Source of the DNA: CANQDT01 sp051878935
Lineage (GTDB): Bacteria; Bacillota; Clostridia; Lachnospirales; Lachnospiraceae
Direction of reading: 5' to 3'
Length of the DNA: 64,000 bases
Assembly: GCA_051878935.1 (NCBI GenBank)
Contig: JBJELB010000015.1
Span: 1-64,000 of the forward strand
The stretch's first letter is position 1; each line of letters begins with the position of its first letter. Of the stretch, positions 1 to 7,904 are shown one piece after another. The notes under the pieces were generated by a model. That model saw nothing but the letters and a program-made list of their open reading frames with translations. It was not told the DNA's origin and searched no databases. Made by a program: the position numbers and the translations under genes.

Positions 1-140
1 CACTCGGTGCAACCGGAATCTGGTGTGCATGGCCAATCGGGTGGTGTGTTGCTGCCGTACTTTCGATTATCTTTTATCGTAATGGTCCTTGGAAATCATG
101 CCAGTTCTCTCACTACTGCTGTTACCGCCACATTTCTTGA
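1..140 (+). CDS. MATE-family exporter, 3' end only
   Basis: Frame 3 is open from the window edge to a TGA at 138-140 (45 codons). The first 30 residues (GIWCAWPIGW, then a hydrophobic run and FYRNGPWK) look like the last transmembrane helix and basic tail of a MATE multidrug/sodium antiporter. Homology to MATE proteins should stop at about residue 31; the last 14 residues (Cys/His/Tyr-rich) lie in DNA that on the minus strand reads as IS110 transposase, so the natural C-terminus has probably been replaced by insertion. The gene body is outside the window. The family call rests on a short segment and is moderate. Confidence 0.55.
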   Translation, partial: LGATGIWCAWPIGWCVAAVLSIIFYRNGPWKSCQFSHYCCYRHIS

Positions 141-1181
141 CTTGCCATGTCTTATAAACTTATAGTATCGGCTTCGAAGTCTTGTGTTTGCTTTATCTGC
201 ATATGCAATCACTTCTGCCGTATTACCATTCTATCTCGCTTTCAAATCTTCGGATTTATGTCCGACTGCTCCTTTACAGATTCCCCCTGCAGCTTCTATC
301 AACAACCTTTTCAAATGACCATTGCCTGTTTTAGATATAGCTGTTCTATTGGTTTTTGGTCCACTGGAGTCCTCACCTGGAGCAAGCCCCAGATATGCTG
401 CATAGATATTTCCTTTGACGAATCTTTCAAAATCGCCTGTTTCTACAATCAGAGACAAGGCTGTATGTGTTTTAATCCCAAGAAAACATCCTAAGCGTTT
501 CACTTTTTCTACCTATCTCTCTTCCGATGCCAGTTCTTCAATTCGCTGGTCGAATCTTTCGATTTTTGCAGTTTCTTCTTCGTAGGAAGCCATATATTCA
601 TCCAATACTTCCCGATATAATGCAGAAAGTTCCAGTTTCTTTAACCATTTCCAATGAGTAATCGTCCACTTTGTCTGGGCATAGTAATGACCATGACGCA
701 GACAGAATGCATTGATCTGCTGTTTGATCTTTTTCAATGCAAGTTTATACTCATCTCTCATACGAAGATATTCTTTTACGGAATTATCCTCCTCTGTCGG
801 GACGTAAACAGCATGATATCCACCGTAAGATAAACACTGTGCTATCATTCTTTCATCTCTGGCATCTGTTTTTACCCGGATACCTTGTGGGGTCAGCATT
901 GTAGTGGGAGTCAAAATAACACACTTTACATTTGCTGCAGTCAACTGATTATAAAGAGAATAGCCAAGACATCCTGCTTCATAACCACACTGGATATCAT
1001 ATTCCTCTTACATTCCCAACTTCATTTTCAGACTTTCAATAAACATCAGGACGTTTTTATAGTTTGGTGTTACATCGATTGTTGCAAAAATCCTGTCATC
1101 CTCACCAATAATTGGCTCCATTGCGCATAAAGTGTAATTTGTACTATGGACATCCATCCCGATTCGTATTATTCTTTTCAT
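96..1181 (-). pseudogene. IS110-family transposase, inactivated
   Basis: A single minus-strand frame from ATG 1181 reads as an IS110-type transposase: an N-terminal DEDD-type start (RIGMDVHSTNYTL), a central helical region, and the C-terminal transposase_20 domain with GLAPGEDSSG and a GNGHLKRLL segment. The frame is broken by TAA at 1008-1010, TAG at 513-515, TAG at 231-233 and TGA at 96-98, with no frameshift between them, so the copy decayed by point mutation. It abuts the 3' end of a MATE gene, suggesting insertion there. A ribosome site (AAGGAGG) precedes the ATG. Family assignment is secure; activity is lost unless all stops are read through, which is unlikely. Confidence 0.85.
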
Positions 1182-1480
1182 ATAAGTGGCCTCCTTTTGT
1201 ATGTGGTAATCCCTATTACCATTAAATCTATCAATTAACAGTTTACAGGTAAATCCACGAAACTACAAATGTGAGGTCACTTCATATTATCTTATATTTC
1301 CTGCTAAAACAAGTTCAGTCAGGACAGCTTCTTAGAAGCATGTAGGTGTACGCCGGTTATCTCTAACCACCTCTTCGCCCCGTACACGACGGAATGTACT
1401 CATTCCCGGGAATTACAGATGAGCGCTTAAAGCTTCACGACGCATTATCTATTTGTAACACAATCTCCTCTTATAGCCAT
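1182..1480 (-). other. Non-coding end of the IS110 element, candidate bridge-RNA region
   Basis: About 300 bp upstream of the broken transposase contain no convincing gene. Small hairpins are visible at 1327-1339 (GCTTC/GAAGC) and 1355-1368 (GGTTA/TAACC). IS110 elements carry a structured non-coding end next to the transposase start that encodes the bridge RNA used for target and donor recognition, so this is where it would lie. That assignment is by position and hairpins only; the outer element boundary was not found. Confidence 0.3.
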
Positions 1481-1806
1481 TGCGAGGATAAGGAACTTTT
1501 CATTCCTTTGTGGGTTATTATCCTTCCGTAAACATTAAATGCACTCTGCTGCTTCATCTTCTTCTCTCGATTCCTCGACTCTCTTCGCAAAGCTTTGACT
1601 GATTCTCGTCCAAGTGCGTGTTGCGGAATTTTACTCCATACGACATTTCTGGTATGACAATGATTTCTCATTGAATCTGTAATTGTTATTCAGTTGTTCA
1701 TCAGGTATGTTCCTGACTTGCATATAGTTTATCTCTATCTTCCAATTTACAGAATATTCTCTCATAGTCGAAATAACTGAAAACATATTCTCTTGCGGTC
1801 TTTGTG
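1481..1806. other. No gene recognised
   Basis: A 66-codon open frame exists on the minus strand (1471-1671) but has a basic low-information composition and matches nothing I recognise. The rest is AT-rich. The stretch GGTCTTTGTGAAAAA ending near 1810 resembles the terminal repeat of some ISL3-type elements, which is only a suggestion. Confidence 0.3.
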
Positions 1807-1874
1807 AAAAAAATAGGACTTAAACCATTCAAAACCCTTTATTTATAAGGTTTCTCTTGATTTAGTCCTATTTT
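1807..1874. repeat. 68-bp inverted repeat next to ATPase relic
   Basis: The left arm AAAATAGGACTTAAA (about 1810-1824) is mirrored by TTTAGTCCTATTTT (1861-1874), with an inner pair AAAACCCTT/AAGGTTT. The right arm overlaps the 3' part of the truncated ATPase frame, so the palindrome may mark the DNA end that removed the rest of that gene. It could be a small mobile-element remnant or a terminator. Confidence 0.5.
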
Positions 1875-1967
1875 AACGCATGCCCCGTATATTACTACAA
1901 ACTCAAATTTATCTGATTTATATAGCTTATTTAATGCATTTAACTCTTTGTCTCTACCAATAAACAT
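1839..1967 (-). pseudogene. N-terminal relic of an ATP-binding protein (archaeal-type ATPase/DUF234 family)
   Basis: ATG at 1965-1967 follows a strong ribosome site (GGAGGG at about 1974-1979). The first 29 residues (MFIGRDKELNALNKLYK, then FEFVVIYG) match the start of the AAA ATPase family with a DUF234 C-terminal domain, in which VIYG is followed by the Walker A motif GRRRVGKT. Here the Walker A is gone: the frame continues ACVKIG and stops after 42 residues, against a usual length of about 450. Homology ends exactly where the inverted repeat at 1861-1874 begins. A deletion relic, not functional. Confidence 0.65.
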
Positions 1968-2033
1968 TACACTCCCTCCATTTCTTCGCTTATACTATAA
2001 TGCTCATTTTGATTTTAGTCAAGTACGAATGAC

Positions 2034-2603
2034 TCATTTATAATTGACAAGAATTGATTTAACATTTGAGCAATAGACGTTACTGCGAAGGTGAATAACC
2101 AGCTCCTCCAAAGACGCAGCCATTGCAACTGCAGATGCTATCCAGCAAAATACTACTGCATAATCTGTAATAAGAAAAACCGGTATTAAGAAAACAAGAA
2201 ACCCTGTAAACTTATTGAGATATGTATGCAAGGATGCGAATAGCCGATATTTTATTGCCGCAGTAATATATGCCAGAATTCGTAAACATAAAATGATTGC
2301 TACAGCATACCAGATTTCATTTGGTAGTTTAACCAAAAGAATCGGCAAGATACGAATTAGTATTACTGCATAGAATAATAAATCAGCAATGCTATCCAGT
2401 CTTGCTCCGAAATCACTGGCGGTTTTTGTTTTTCGGGCAATCCAACCATCCAACATATCTGTCATCCCCGTCAGGGCATATACGCAAAAGAAATCTGCTG
2501 AAAGGGGCTTCAGAGCCACAATCAGGATTGTCCCTGCAATGCGAAGGAATGTAATGATGTCTGCGGCATTCAGCCGGTGTTTATTTCTCTCTAATATTGG
2601 CAT
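2034..2603 (-). CDS. CDP-alcohol phosphatidyltransferase
   Basis: Membrane enzyme that joins a CDP-linked lipid to a small alcohol. The family signature DG-x2-AR-x8-G-x3-D-x3-D is complete (DGWIAR ... G ... D ... D, about residues 53-76 of the 189-aa product) and is followed by several hydrophobic segments. The start at 2603 (MPILERNK) is chosen over upstream in-frame codons because GAGGTG lies nine bases before it and because it limits overlap with the upstream gene to 23 bp. The alcohol substrate cannot be read from sequence; pgsA for phosphatidylglycerol is a separate gene at 26076-26621, so this is a paralogue with another or redundant role. Confidence 0.85.
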   Translation of the reverse strand: MPILERNKHRLNAADIITFLRIAGTILIVALKPLSADFFCVYALTGMTDMLDGWIARKTKTASDFGARLDSIADLLFYAVILIRILPILLVKLPNEIWYAVAIILCLRILAYITAAIKYRLFASLHTYLNKFTGFLVFLIPVFLITDYAVVFCWIASAVAMAASLEELVIHLRSNVYCSNVKSILVNYK

Positions 2604-3858
2604 ACTGCAACACCTCAACTTCTTTTCCCTGTACATGATTCTGAATAAAATCGACCTTCTCATTAAAAATACAACCATATACATTTATTGTTGTTTTACC
2701 ATAATTCTGCATCGCTTCGTTTGAATAAAAGCTGATTGGGTTCTGCCTGATACTGGAATTACATATCGTTACATAATCAATCGGTGTCCTAACAGCAATG
2801 AAATCTTTCGGCTCTTCAAAGCCAACCCGAATATTATCAAATACCAGGTGTTTTTGCACTGGCACCTTCGCACTAGGATAATACGATCTGCTAAACTTAT
2901 CATTATCAAAATGAATCGAAAATGCGGTTCTCGGTCTCTCTAAAAAGATATCCCGGAATGTAACGTTACGGACACCGGCTGTATACGTTACATCTTCCTG
3001 AACCATCACCCAGGTGATCCCATCTAACACCGCTTCTCCTTTTTCATGGGAAGGTTGTGTCATAGACTTATATACCGTTTCATCCGGTTCTGCTTTTACA
3101 CGGTATACTCTTCCATTGGAAATAACCGTATCCGACTTTTGGACTTCCATTCCCTCATACCAGTCTACCCAGGCACCTGCTAAGATGCGGCAAAAAAAGC
3201 TTCCCGCTTTTCGTGCTTTCAGGTCATGACAGTTCTCAACCACACCATTCTCTATCCAACCCAACTCAGGATTCGAAGTATCGTAATCATGAGCATTTAA
3301 GGCAATCGCATCATCATAGGTTTCAAAAATACCATTTCGAATGGTAAAACGTGTCCCTCTTCCAAGATGAACACCATCCTTATCCCCTTTCACAATAACA
3401 TCATCTACGATTAAATCTTCAAACGTACATACATGGATGCCATAGAGCATCTTTTCCAAGTCCATGCATCGGAATCCAATGATTTTTACATCCTTCACAT
3501 AATGAAAAGCGAGGTGTCCCCTTAATCCAAACACATTAAATTTCATATGATCGATATGATTTACAATAATATGTAAGTTCTCTATCACAATGTGTTCATC
3601 ATAGGTTTTGGTCATTGCACCTTTATTCAATATGACATTGGAAAATCCGCCTTCTTCATCTGTTTTCCGCAAGAAAACATTGTTGCCCGCAATCAGGGAG
3701 GTATTGCTTCCAATAAACACCGTTCTGGAGATATCGTAGACGCCCGGTTTACTAATCTGTACGGTTCCACCTTGATTCAATGCATTCTGAAGCGCTGTAG
3801 CATTTACAGAACCACAATTCTCCGGAGAAAAACCATAATCGTTTGCATCAATATACAT
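2581..3858 (-). CDS. Right-handed beta-helix protein, GH28/pectate-lyase-3-like
   Basis: 425 aa, rich in short hydrophobic repeats with Asn and Gly (VILNKGAM, IVIENLHI, VVENCHDL) typical of parallel beta-helix proteins. The opening resembles the pectate-lyase-3 / glycoside hydrolase 28 entry strand, and GDKDGVHLG followed by YDDAIALNAHDY resembles the GH28 catalytic Asp cluster (DG ... DD). There is no signal peptide, so it is predicted cytoplasmic, unusual for a polysaccharide-degrading fold; it may act on imported oligosaccharides. Overlaps the downstream phosphatidyltransferase by 23 bp, implying co-translation. Exact substrate unknown. Confidence 0.7.
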   Translation of the reverse strand: MYIDANDYGFSPENCGSVNATALQNALNQGGTVQISKPGVYDISRTVFIGSNTSLIAGNNVFLRKTDEEGGFSNVILNKGAMTKTYDEHIVIENLHIIVNHIDHMKFNVFGLRGHLAFHYVKDVKIIGFRCMDLEKMLYGIHVCTFEDLIVDDVIVKGDKDGVHLGRGTRFTIRNGIFETYDDAIALNAHDYDTSNPELGWIENGVVENCHDLKARKAGSFFCRILAGAWVDWYEGMEVQKSDTVISNGRVYRVKAEPDETVYKSMTQPSHEKGEAVLDGITWVMVQEDVTYTAGVRNVTFRDIFLERPRTAFSIHFDNDKFSRSYYPSAKVPVQKHLVFDNIRVGFEEPKDFIAVRTPIDYVTICNSSIRQNPISFYSNEAMQNYGKTTINVYGCIFNEKVDFIQNHVQGKEVEVLQYANIREK

Positions 3859-3877
3859 CCTTATCTTCCTCTTTTCC

Positions 3878-4441
3878 TCATCTATTCATTTGCAACACCT
3901 CATCCGGTGTCACAATCGCATCAAGCCTGCAATCGGTCGGTTCCACAGGCACACGTTCCACTATCTGAAAATCGTATGCGATACCGATACGATACATCAT
4001 CTGATACCGCGCCAGATATTTATCGTAATATCCACCACCATATCCCATACGATTTCCCCCTCTATCAAATGCAGTTCCGGGTACAATGACGACCGAACGC
4101 TTCGTTGGAATCACATGAGCATCTCCTGTCGGTTCCAAAATCCCTCTGTATCCCTCAGCCATCTCCTCCCACCGGATAATCGGATAAAAATTCATTTCTT
4201 CTCCTTCTACCCGCGGATAAGCTGCTGTGATATGATGAGTCAGCGCATACTCAAACAGCTTCTTCGTATTTACTTCCTGATTGTAATCTGCATACAACAA
4301 AAGCAAGTCCGGTTGTTTTCTTTCCAGTAACACCCGCACTTGCTCTTGAATTTTATTGGAATCCTCATATACCTGTTGAGATGTCAGATTATATCTCTGT
4401 TGTATCATCCGGCGTCTCAGTTTTGCTTTCTCTTCTCTCAT
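3878..4441 (-). CDS. 5-formyltetrahydrofolate cyclo-ligase
   Basis: 187 aa, normal for the family. Converts 5-formyl-THF to 5,10-methenyl-THF using ATP, returning the storage/inhibitory folate to the one-carbon pool. Evidence: basic N-terminus starting KAKLRRRM that helps bind ATP, and the C-terminal signature PGTAFDRGGNRMGYGGGYYD. The ATG directly follows the stop of the upstream DUF896 gene (TAA then ATG, no gap), so translation is coupled. folD, fhs, metF and metH elsewhere in the window share the pathway. Confidence 0.93.
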   Translation of the reverse strand: MREEKAKLRRRMIQQRYNLTSQQVYEDSNKIQEQVRVLLERKQPDLLLLYADYNQEVNTKKLFEYALTHHITAAYPRVEGEEMNFYPIIRWEEMAEGYRGILEPTGDAHVIPTKRSVVIVPGTAFDRGGNRMGYGGGYYDKYLARYQMMYRIGIAYDFQIVERVPVEPTDCRLDAIVTPDEVLQMNR

Positions 4442-4651
4442 TTATTTATCAAACTTCTCTTTCAAACTGGTAATAGAACCATCCGCTTCTTTGATATCAA
4501 TATTATTTAACTGTGCCTTTAAATTCTGACGAACGGACAAAACAAACTCCTTACGCAGATTCGTTTGTTCTATTTTTTCTTCTTCTGTCAACCCTACTGA
4601 TTTTGATTTATGATATAACTCATTGATTCTTGCGATATCAGAATCTTTCAT
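4442..4651 (-). CDS. DUF896 family protein (YnzC-like)
   Basis: 69-aa helical, charged protein. The pattern IARINELYHKSK, LTEEEKIEQ, LRKEFV and the segment containing VRQNLKAQL is the DUF896 signature of small Firmicute cytoplasmic proteins (YnzC, YneU). Biochemical role is not established. It lies between a FAD protein upstream and the cyclo-ligase downstream, with zero gap to the latter. Confidence 0.9.
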   Translation of the reverse strand: MKDSDIARINELYHKSKSVGLTEEEKIEQTNLRKEFVLSVRQNLKAQLNNIDIKEADGSITSLKEKFDK

Positions 4652-4673
4652 GTAAATATACCTCTCATTTCTA

Positions 4674-6269
4674 TCATTGTCTATTCATAACAACAGCTTC
4701 TGCAACCTTTATTCCGTCCATAGCGGCAGATACGATTCCTCCTGCATAACCGGCACCCTCCCCACAAGGATACACACCTGTGATATTACTTTGGAACGTC
4801 TCATCACGCTGAATTCGTACTGGCGAAGATGTTCTGGTTTCCACACCACTTAACACAGCATCCGGCCTTGAAAAACCACGAATCTGTTTCTCAAACGCAT
4901 GAACGCCTTCTATTATAGCATCATTTACGTATTCAGGCAAACAGGAACGCAGATTCGTCAATTGATATTGGCCTTTGATATTAGGAATTACTTCTCCCAA
5001 TGCTGTACTCGGCTTATTTTCACAATAGTCACCATAGGTCTGCACCGGTACCTTTCCATGTCCTGCTTCGTAAGCAGCACGTTCCCACCTCTCCTGAAAA
5101 CGTACTCCTGCCATCACATCTTCTTCCTCAAAATCCTCCGGTGTAACAGTTACCACGATGGCACTGTTGGAATTGCGTTCTCTACGGTCATAATTACTCA
5201 TTCCATTCACGACCGTCATACCATCTCTGGAAGAAGCATTGACAACAAAACCGCCCGGACACATACAAAAAGAATAGACTCCCCGACCATTCTCCGCATG
5301 ATGCGTCAATTTATAAGGAGCTGCCGGTAGCTGTCGTGCAAGTTTCGAATCTCCATAGCGATCCTTCTGAATCATGTCAGCAGGATGCTCGATACGAAGT
5401 CCAATCGCAAAAGCTTTTGGTTGCATGGCAAATCCTTTTTCTAATAGCATCGCAAAGGTATCTCTGGCACTATGTCCCAATGCCAGAATCAACTGTGAAC
5501 AGACCAGCTTTTCTTTGTCATTGACAATAACACCTGTAACTTTCTCATCTGCCATAAGCACTTCCGTAACGCAGGAACGAAAGCGGACTTCCCCACCCAG
5601 TCGGATGATCTCCTTACGCATCCGAACAACGACATCACACAAAATATCCGTACCAATATGTGGCTTATTGCTATATCGAATCTCTTCCGGTGCGCCAAAT
5701 TCTATAAACGTTTCTAATACAAATGCTAATCGACCGTCTTTGTCCTTTACACCGGTATTCAGTTTTCCATCAGAAAAAGTGCCGGCTCCGCCTTCTCCAA
5801 ACTGGATGTTGCTCTCCTCATCCAGTTCATTCGTCCTCCAGAAGTGTTCCACCTTCTCCATGCGTTGTTCTACGGCATCACCACGTTCTAAGAGAATTGG
5901 ATTTTTTCCGGCTCTTGCCAGCATGAGACCCGCGAACAGACCGGCAGGGCCAGTCCCAACTATGATTGGTCTGTCCTGTGTATTCACCATGGTAACCTGA
6001 GGAAATACATATTTTTTCTCGGTTACCAGCATCACATCTCGATTCCCTGCAGCCTTTACCACTTGTTGTTCGGTCTTATTTCCTTTTTTTATCGAAACAT
6101 CCACGGAATAAATATATCGGAGACGTGATTTATCACGTGCATCGATTGATTGTTTACTAATACTGTAGGTGAAATCCTGTTCACCCAAACGGCATTTTTT
6201 CATTATTTGTTTCGCAATATCATCCGCTCGATGATTGATTGGAAGCTTTATCTGATTGATTCTAATCAT
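4674..6269 (-). CDS. FAD-dependent dehydrogenase (COG2509 type)
   Basis: 531 aa. An N-terminal basic/alpha-beta region (1-100) precedes a Rossmann FAD site at about residue 103 (IVGTGPAGLFAGLMLARAG). The middle carries FGEGGAGTFSDGKLN, diagnostic for the COG2509 flavoprotein group, and the C-terminus has a second FAD-contact motif (PCGEGAGYAGGI). Substrate unknown. Shares a 4-bp ATGA overlap with the upstream flavoprotein. A paralogue with the same FSDGKL motif lies at 46322-47734. Confidence 0.88.
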   Translation of the reverse strand: MIRINQIKLPINHRADDIAKQIMKKCRLGEQDFTYSISKQSIDARDKSRLRYIYSVDVSIKKGNKTEQQVVKAAGNRDVMLVTEKKYVFPQVTMVNTQDRPIIVGTGPAGLFAGLMLARAGKNPILLERGDAVEQRMEKVEHFWRTNELDEESNIQFGEGGAGTFSDGKLNTGVKDKDGRLAFVLETFIEFGAPEEIRYSNKPHIGTDILCDVVVRMRKEIIRLGGEVRFRSCVTEVLMADEKVTGVIVNDKEKLVCSQLILALGHSARDTFAMLLEKGFAMQPKAFAIGLRIEHPADMIQKDRYGDSKLARQLPAAPYKLTHHAENGRGVYSFCMCPGGFVVNASSRDGMTVVNGMSNYDRRERNSNSAIVVTVTPEDFEEEDVMAGVRFQERWERAAYEAGHGKVPVQTYGDYCENKPSTALGEVIPNIKGQYQLTNLRSCLPEYVNDAIIEGVHAFEKQIRGFSRPDAVLSGVETRTSSPVRIQRDETFQSNITGVYPCGEGAGYAGGIVSAAMDGIKVAEAVVMNRQ

Positions 6270-7495
6270 TTCGTCTCTATCCTCTTTTTACAATGCTGTC
6301 CTGCAAGATATCCACTCGTCCACGCCCATTGCAGATTGTATCCTCCACAGGTTCCATCCACATCCAACAGTTCTCCTACGATATAACATCTCGGTGCTAT
6401 CAGTGACTCCATCGTTTCCGGATGAATCTGTGCCGTATGTACTCCACCGCAGGTCACCTGTGCCTGTTCAAAATCATGGATACCACTAATCGGAATCTCC
6501 CAATGTTTTATAAGCTCCGTCAACCGTCCCCATTCCGTTTCGGAAAAAGAATCAGCCGGTGCTGCTCCATCAATTCCGGCTTCCCGCAACAATACTCTGG
6601 CTACTTTATCATTACAAAGTCCACAGAGTATCTGTTCCTTCTTTCTCCCACTCAGACAATCATGATGTATTCGCAAAAACTCCTCCAACTGCTCTGTTGC
6701 AATCTCCGGTAACAGCGATAATACCACACAAACCTCTTTTTTCTCATCTAATGCAACTGCTGCATACCGGCTCAATTGAAAGATGGGAATTCCCGACAAA
6801 CCATAGTTCGTTAACTGCACTTCTCCGGTCTCCGTATCAAGAAGTTTACCATCTGCATAAACAGACACTTTTGCCTGCAGACGAGCACCATGCAGCTGCT
6901 TGAAAAACTTCCTGTCTGAGTGTAATGCAGTCAATGCCGGTAATGGTTTTCGTATATGATGTCCCAGCTGCTTTGCCAGGCGATACCCGCTTCCATCACT
7001 ACCTTGTTTCGAAGCAGCTTTTCCGCCGCAGGCAAGAATAATCACAGGGCTATGAAAGACCCCTTGTGAGGATTGGACTTCGTACCCTTCCGAACCGGCA
7101 GTCACCTTCTCGACTTCACAGTCTGTTATCATTCTGACACCGTATTTACGCGTCTCTGTCTCCAACACATCCACAACCTGGCCCGCCTGGTCGGATAAAG
7201 GATAAACATATCCGTTCCTGTCATGAAGCATCAGCCCCATGGATTCGAAATAAGCCATAGCGCTTTTCTCATCAAACTGATGCAGTGCCTGTGCGATAAA
7301 CTCTTCAGATTCACCACGAAAACAGGAAACGTCCATTGCCAGATTCGTCAGATTGCAACGACCGTTTCCTGTTACTAATATTTTCTTTCCTACTCGATTC
7401 ATTTTTTCCAGAATGGTAACGTCCAGTCCCGATTTTGCTGCCTCTATTGCTGCTATCAGACCCGATGCGCCACCACCAATGACACATACATCCAT
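6266..7495 (-). CDS. NAD(P)/FAD-dependent oxidoreductase, HI0933/YhiN family
   Basis: 409 aa. Starts with the dinucleotide-binding motif VIGGGASGLIAAIEAA at residues 4-19, followed by VGKKILVTGNGRCNLTN, which is diagnostic for the HI0933-like family. The C-terminus has the conserved GGV and DGTCGGYNLQWAW segments that close the FAD site. Reaction unknown in the literature I can name; related proteins have been linked to modified-nucleotide or lipid redox steps only by context. The start overlaps nothing; the end overlaps the next flavoprotein by 4 bp. Confidence 0.9.
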   Translation of the reverse strand: MDVCVIGGGASGLIAAIEAAKSGLDVTILEKMNRVGKKILVTGNGRCNLTNLAMDVSCFRGESEEFIAQALHQFDEKSAMAYFESMGLMLHDRNGYVYPLSDQAGQVVDVLETETRKYGVRMITDCEVEKVTAGSEGYEVQSSQGVFHSPVIILACGGKAASKQGSDGSGYRLAKQLGHHIRKPLPALTALHSDRKFFKQLHGARLQAKVSVYADGKLLDTETGEVQLTNYGLSGIPIFQLSRYAAVALDEKKEVCVVLSLLPEIATEQLEEFLRIHHDCLSGRKKEQILCGLCNDKVARVLLREAGIDGAAPADSFSETEWGRLTELIKHWEIPISGIHDFEQAQVTCGGVHTAQIHPETMESLIAPRCYIVGELLDVDGTCGGYNLQWAWTSGYLAGQHCKKRIETK

Positions 7496-7506
7496 ATTTG
7501 TATCCT

Positions 7507-7845
7507 TTAACTTGTATACGTTTCCAGAAAATCATATAATGTGGCCTCATCCACAAAATAGCTTCCTGTTTTAATTCTCTTCTGCTCTTCCTCCGGTAAT
7601 GTCTCCAGTGAAATATTCGTATTCTCTATCCGGTTATCCAGCCCGGGAATCTGCACAAATACATTTCCTTCATCCGCTGAAATACGATATTGTTCCGTTT
7701 CATACGGAACTTGATTCTCTGCCGGTGTCGTCACAGGATCCGGAGCCTGTACTTCTACCTGCGCCAACAGCCACATGGCAAGAACAAAAATAACAACAGC
7801 TATTACAATTCCTATCGCACAATATACCTTACTACGATTATCCAT
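7507..7845 (-). CDS. Small membrane-anchored protein of unknown function
   Basis: 112 aa. Residues about 8-28 form one transmembrane helix (IGIVIAVVIFVLAMWLL); the rest is an acidic, Pro-rich extracytoplasmic part (predicted N-in). Three in-frame ATGs occur at 7854, 7851 and 7845; the last is chosen because AGGAG at 7855-7859 is nine bases before it, while the others touch the ribosome site. I do not recognise the domain. It lies 11 bp upstream of the HI0933-family gene. Confidence 0.7.
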   Translation of the reverse strand: MDNRSKVYCAIGIVIAVVIFVLAMWLLAQVEVQAPDPVTTPAENQVPYETEQYRISADEGNVFVQIPGLDNRIENTNISLETLPEEEQKRIKTGSYFVDEATLYDFLETYTS

Positions 7846-7904
7846 AAACATCATCTCCTGGTTTTAATACTGTTAGTATCTCCCATTCATGATTTTTTAT
7901 GACA

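Noticed and set aside
1471..1671. 66-codon minus-strand frame near the IS110 relic
   Set aside because: No good ribosome site and no recognisable motif.
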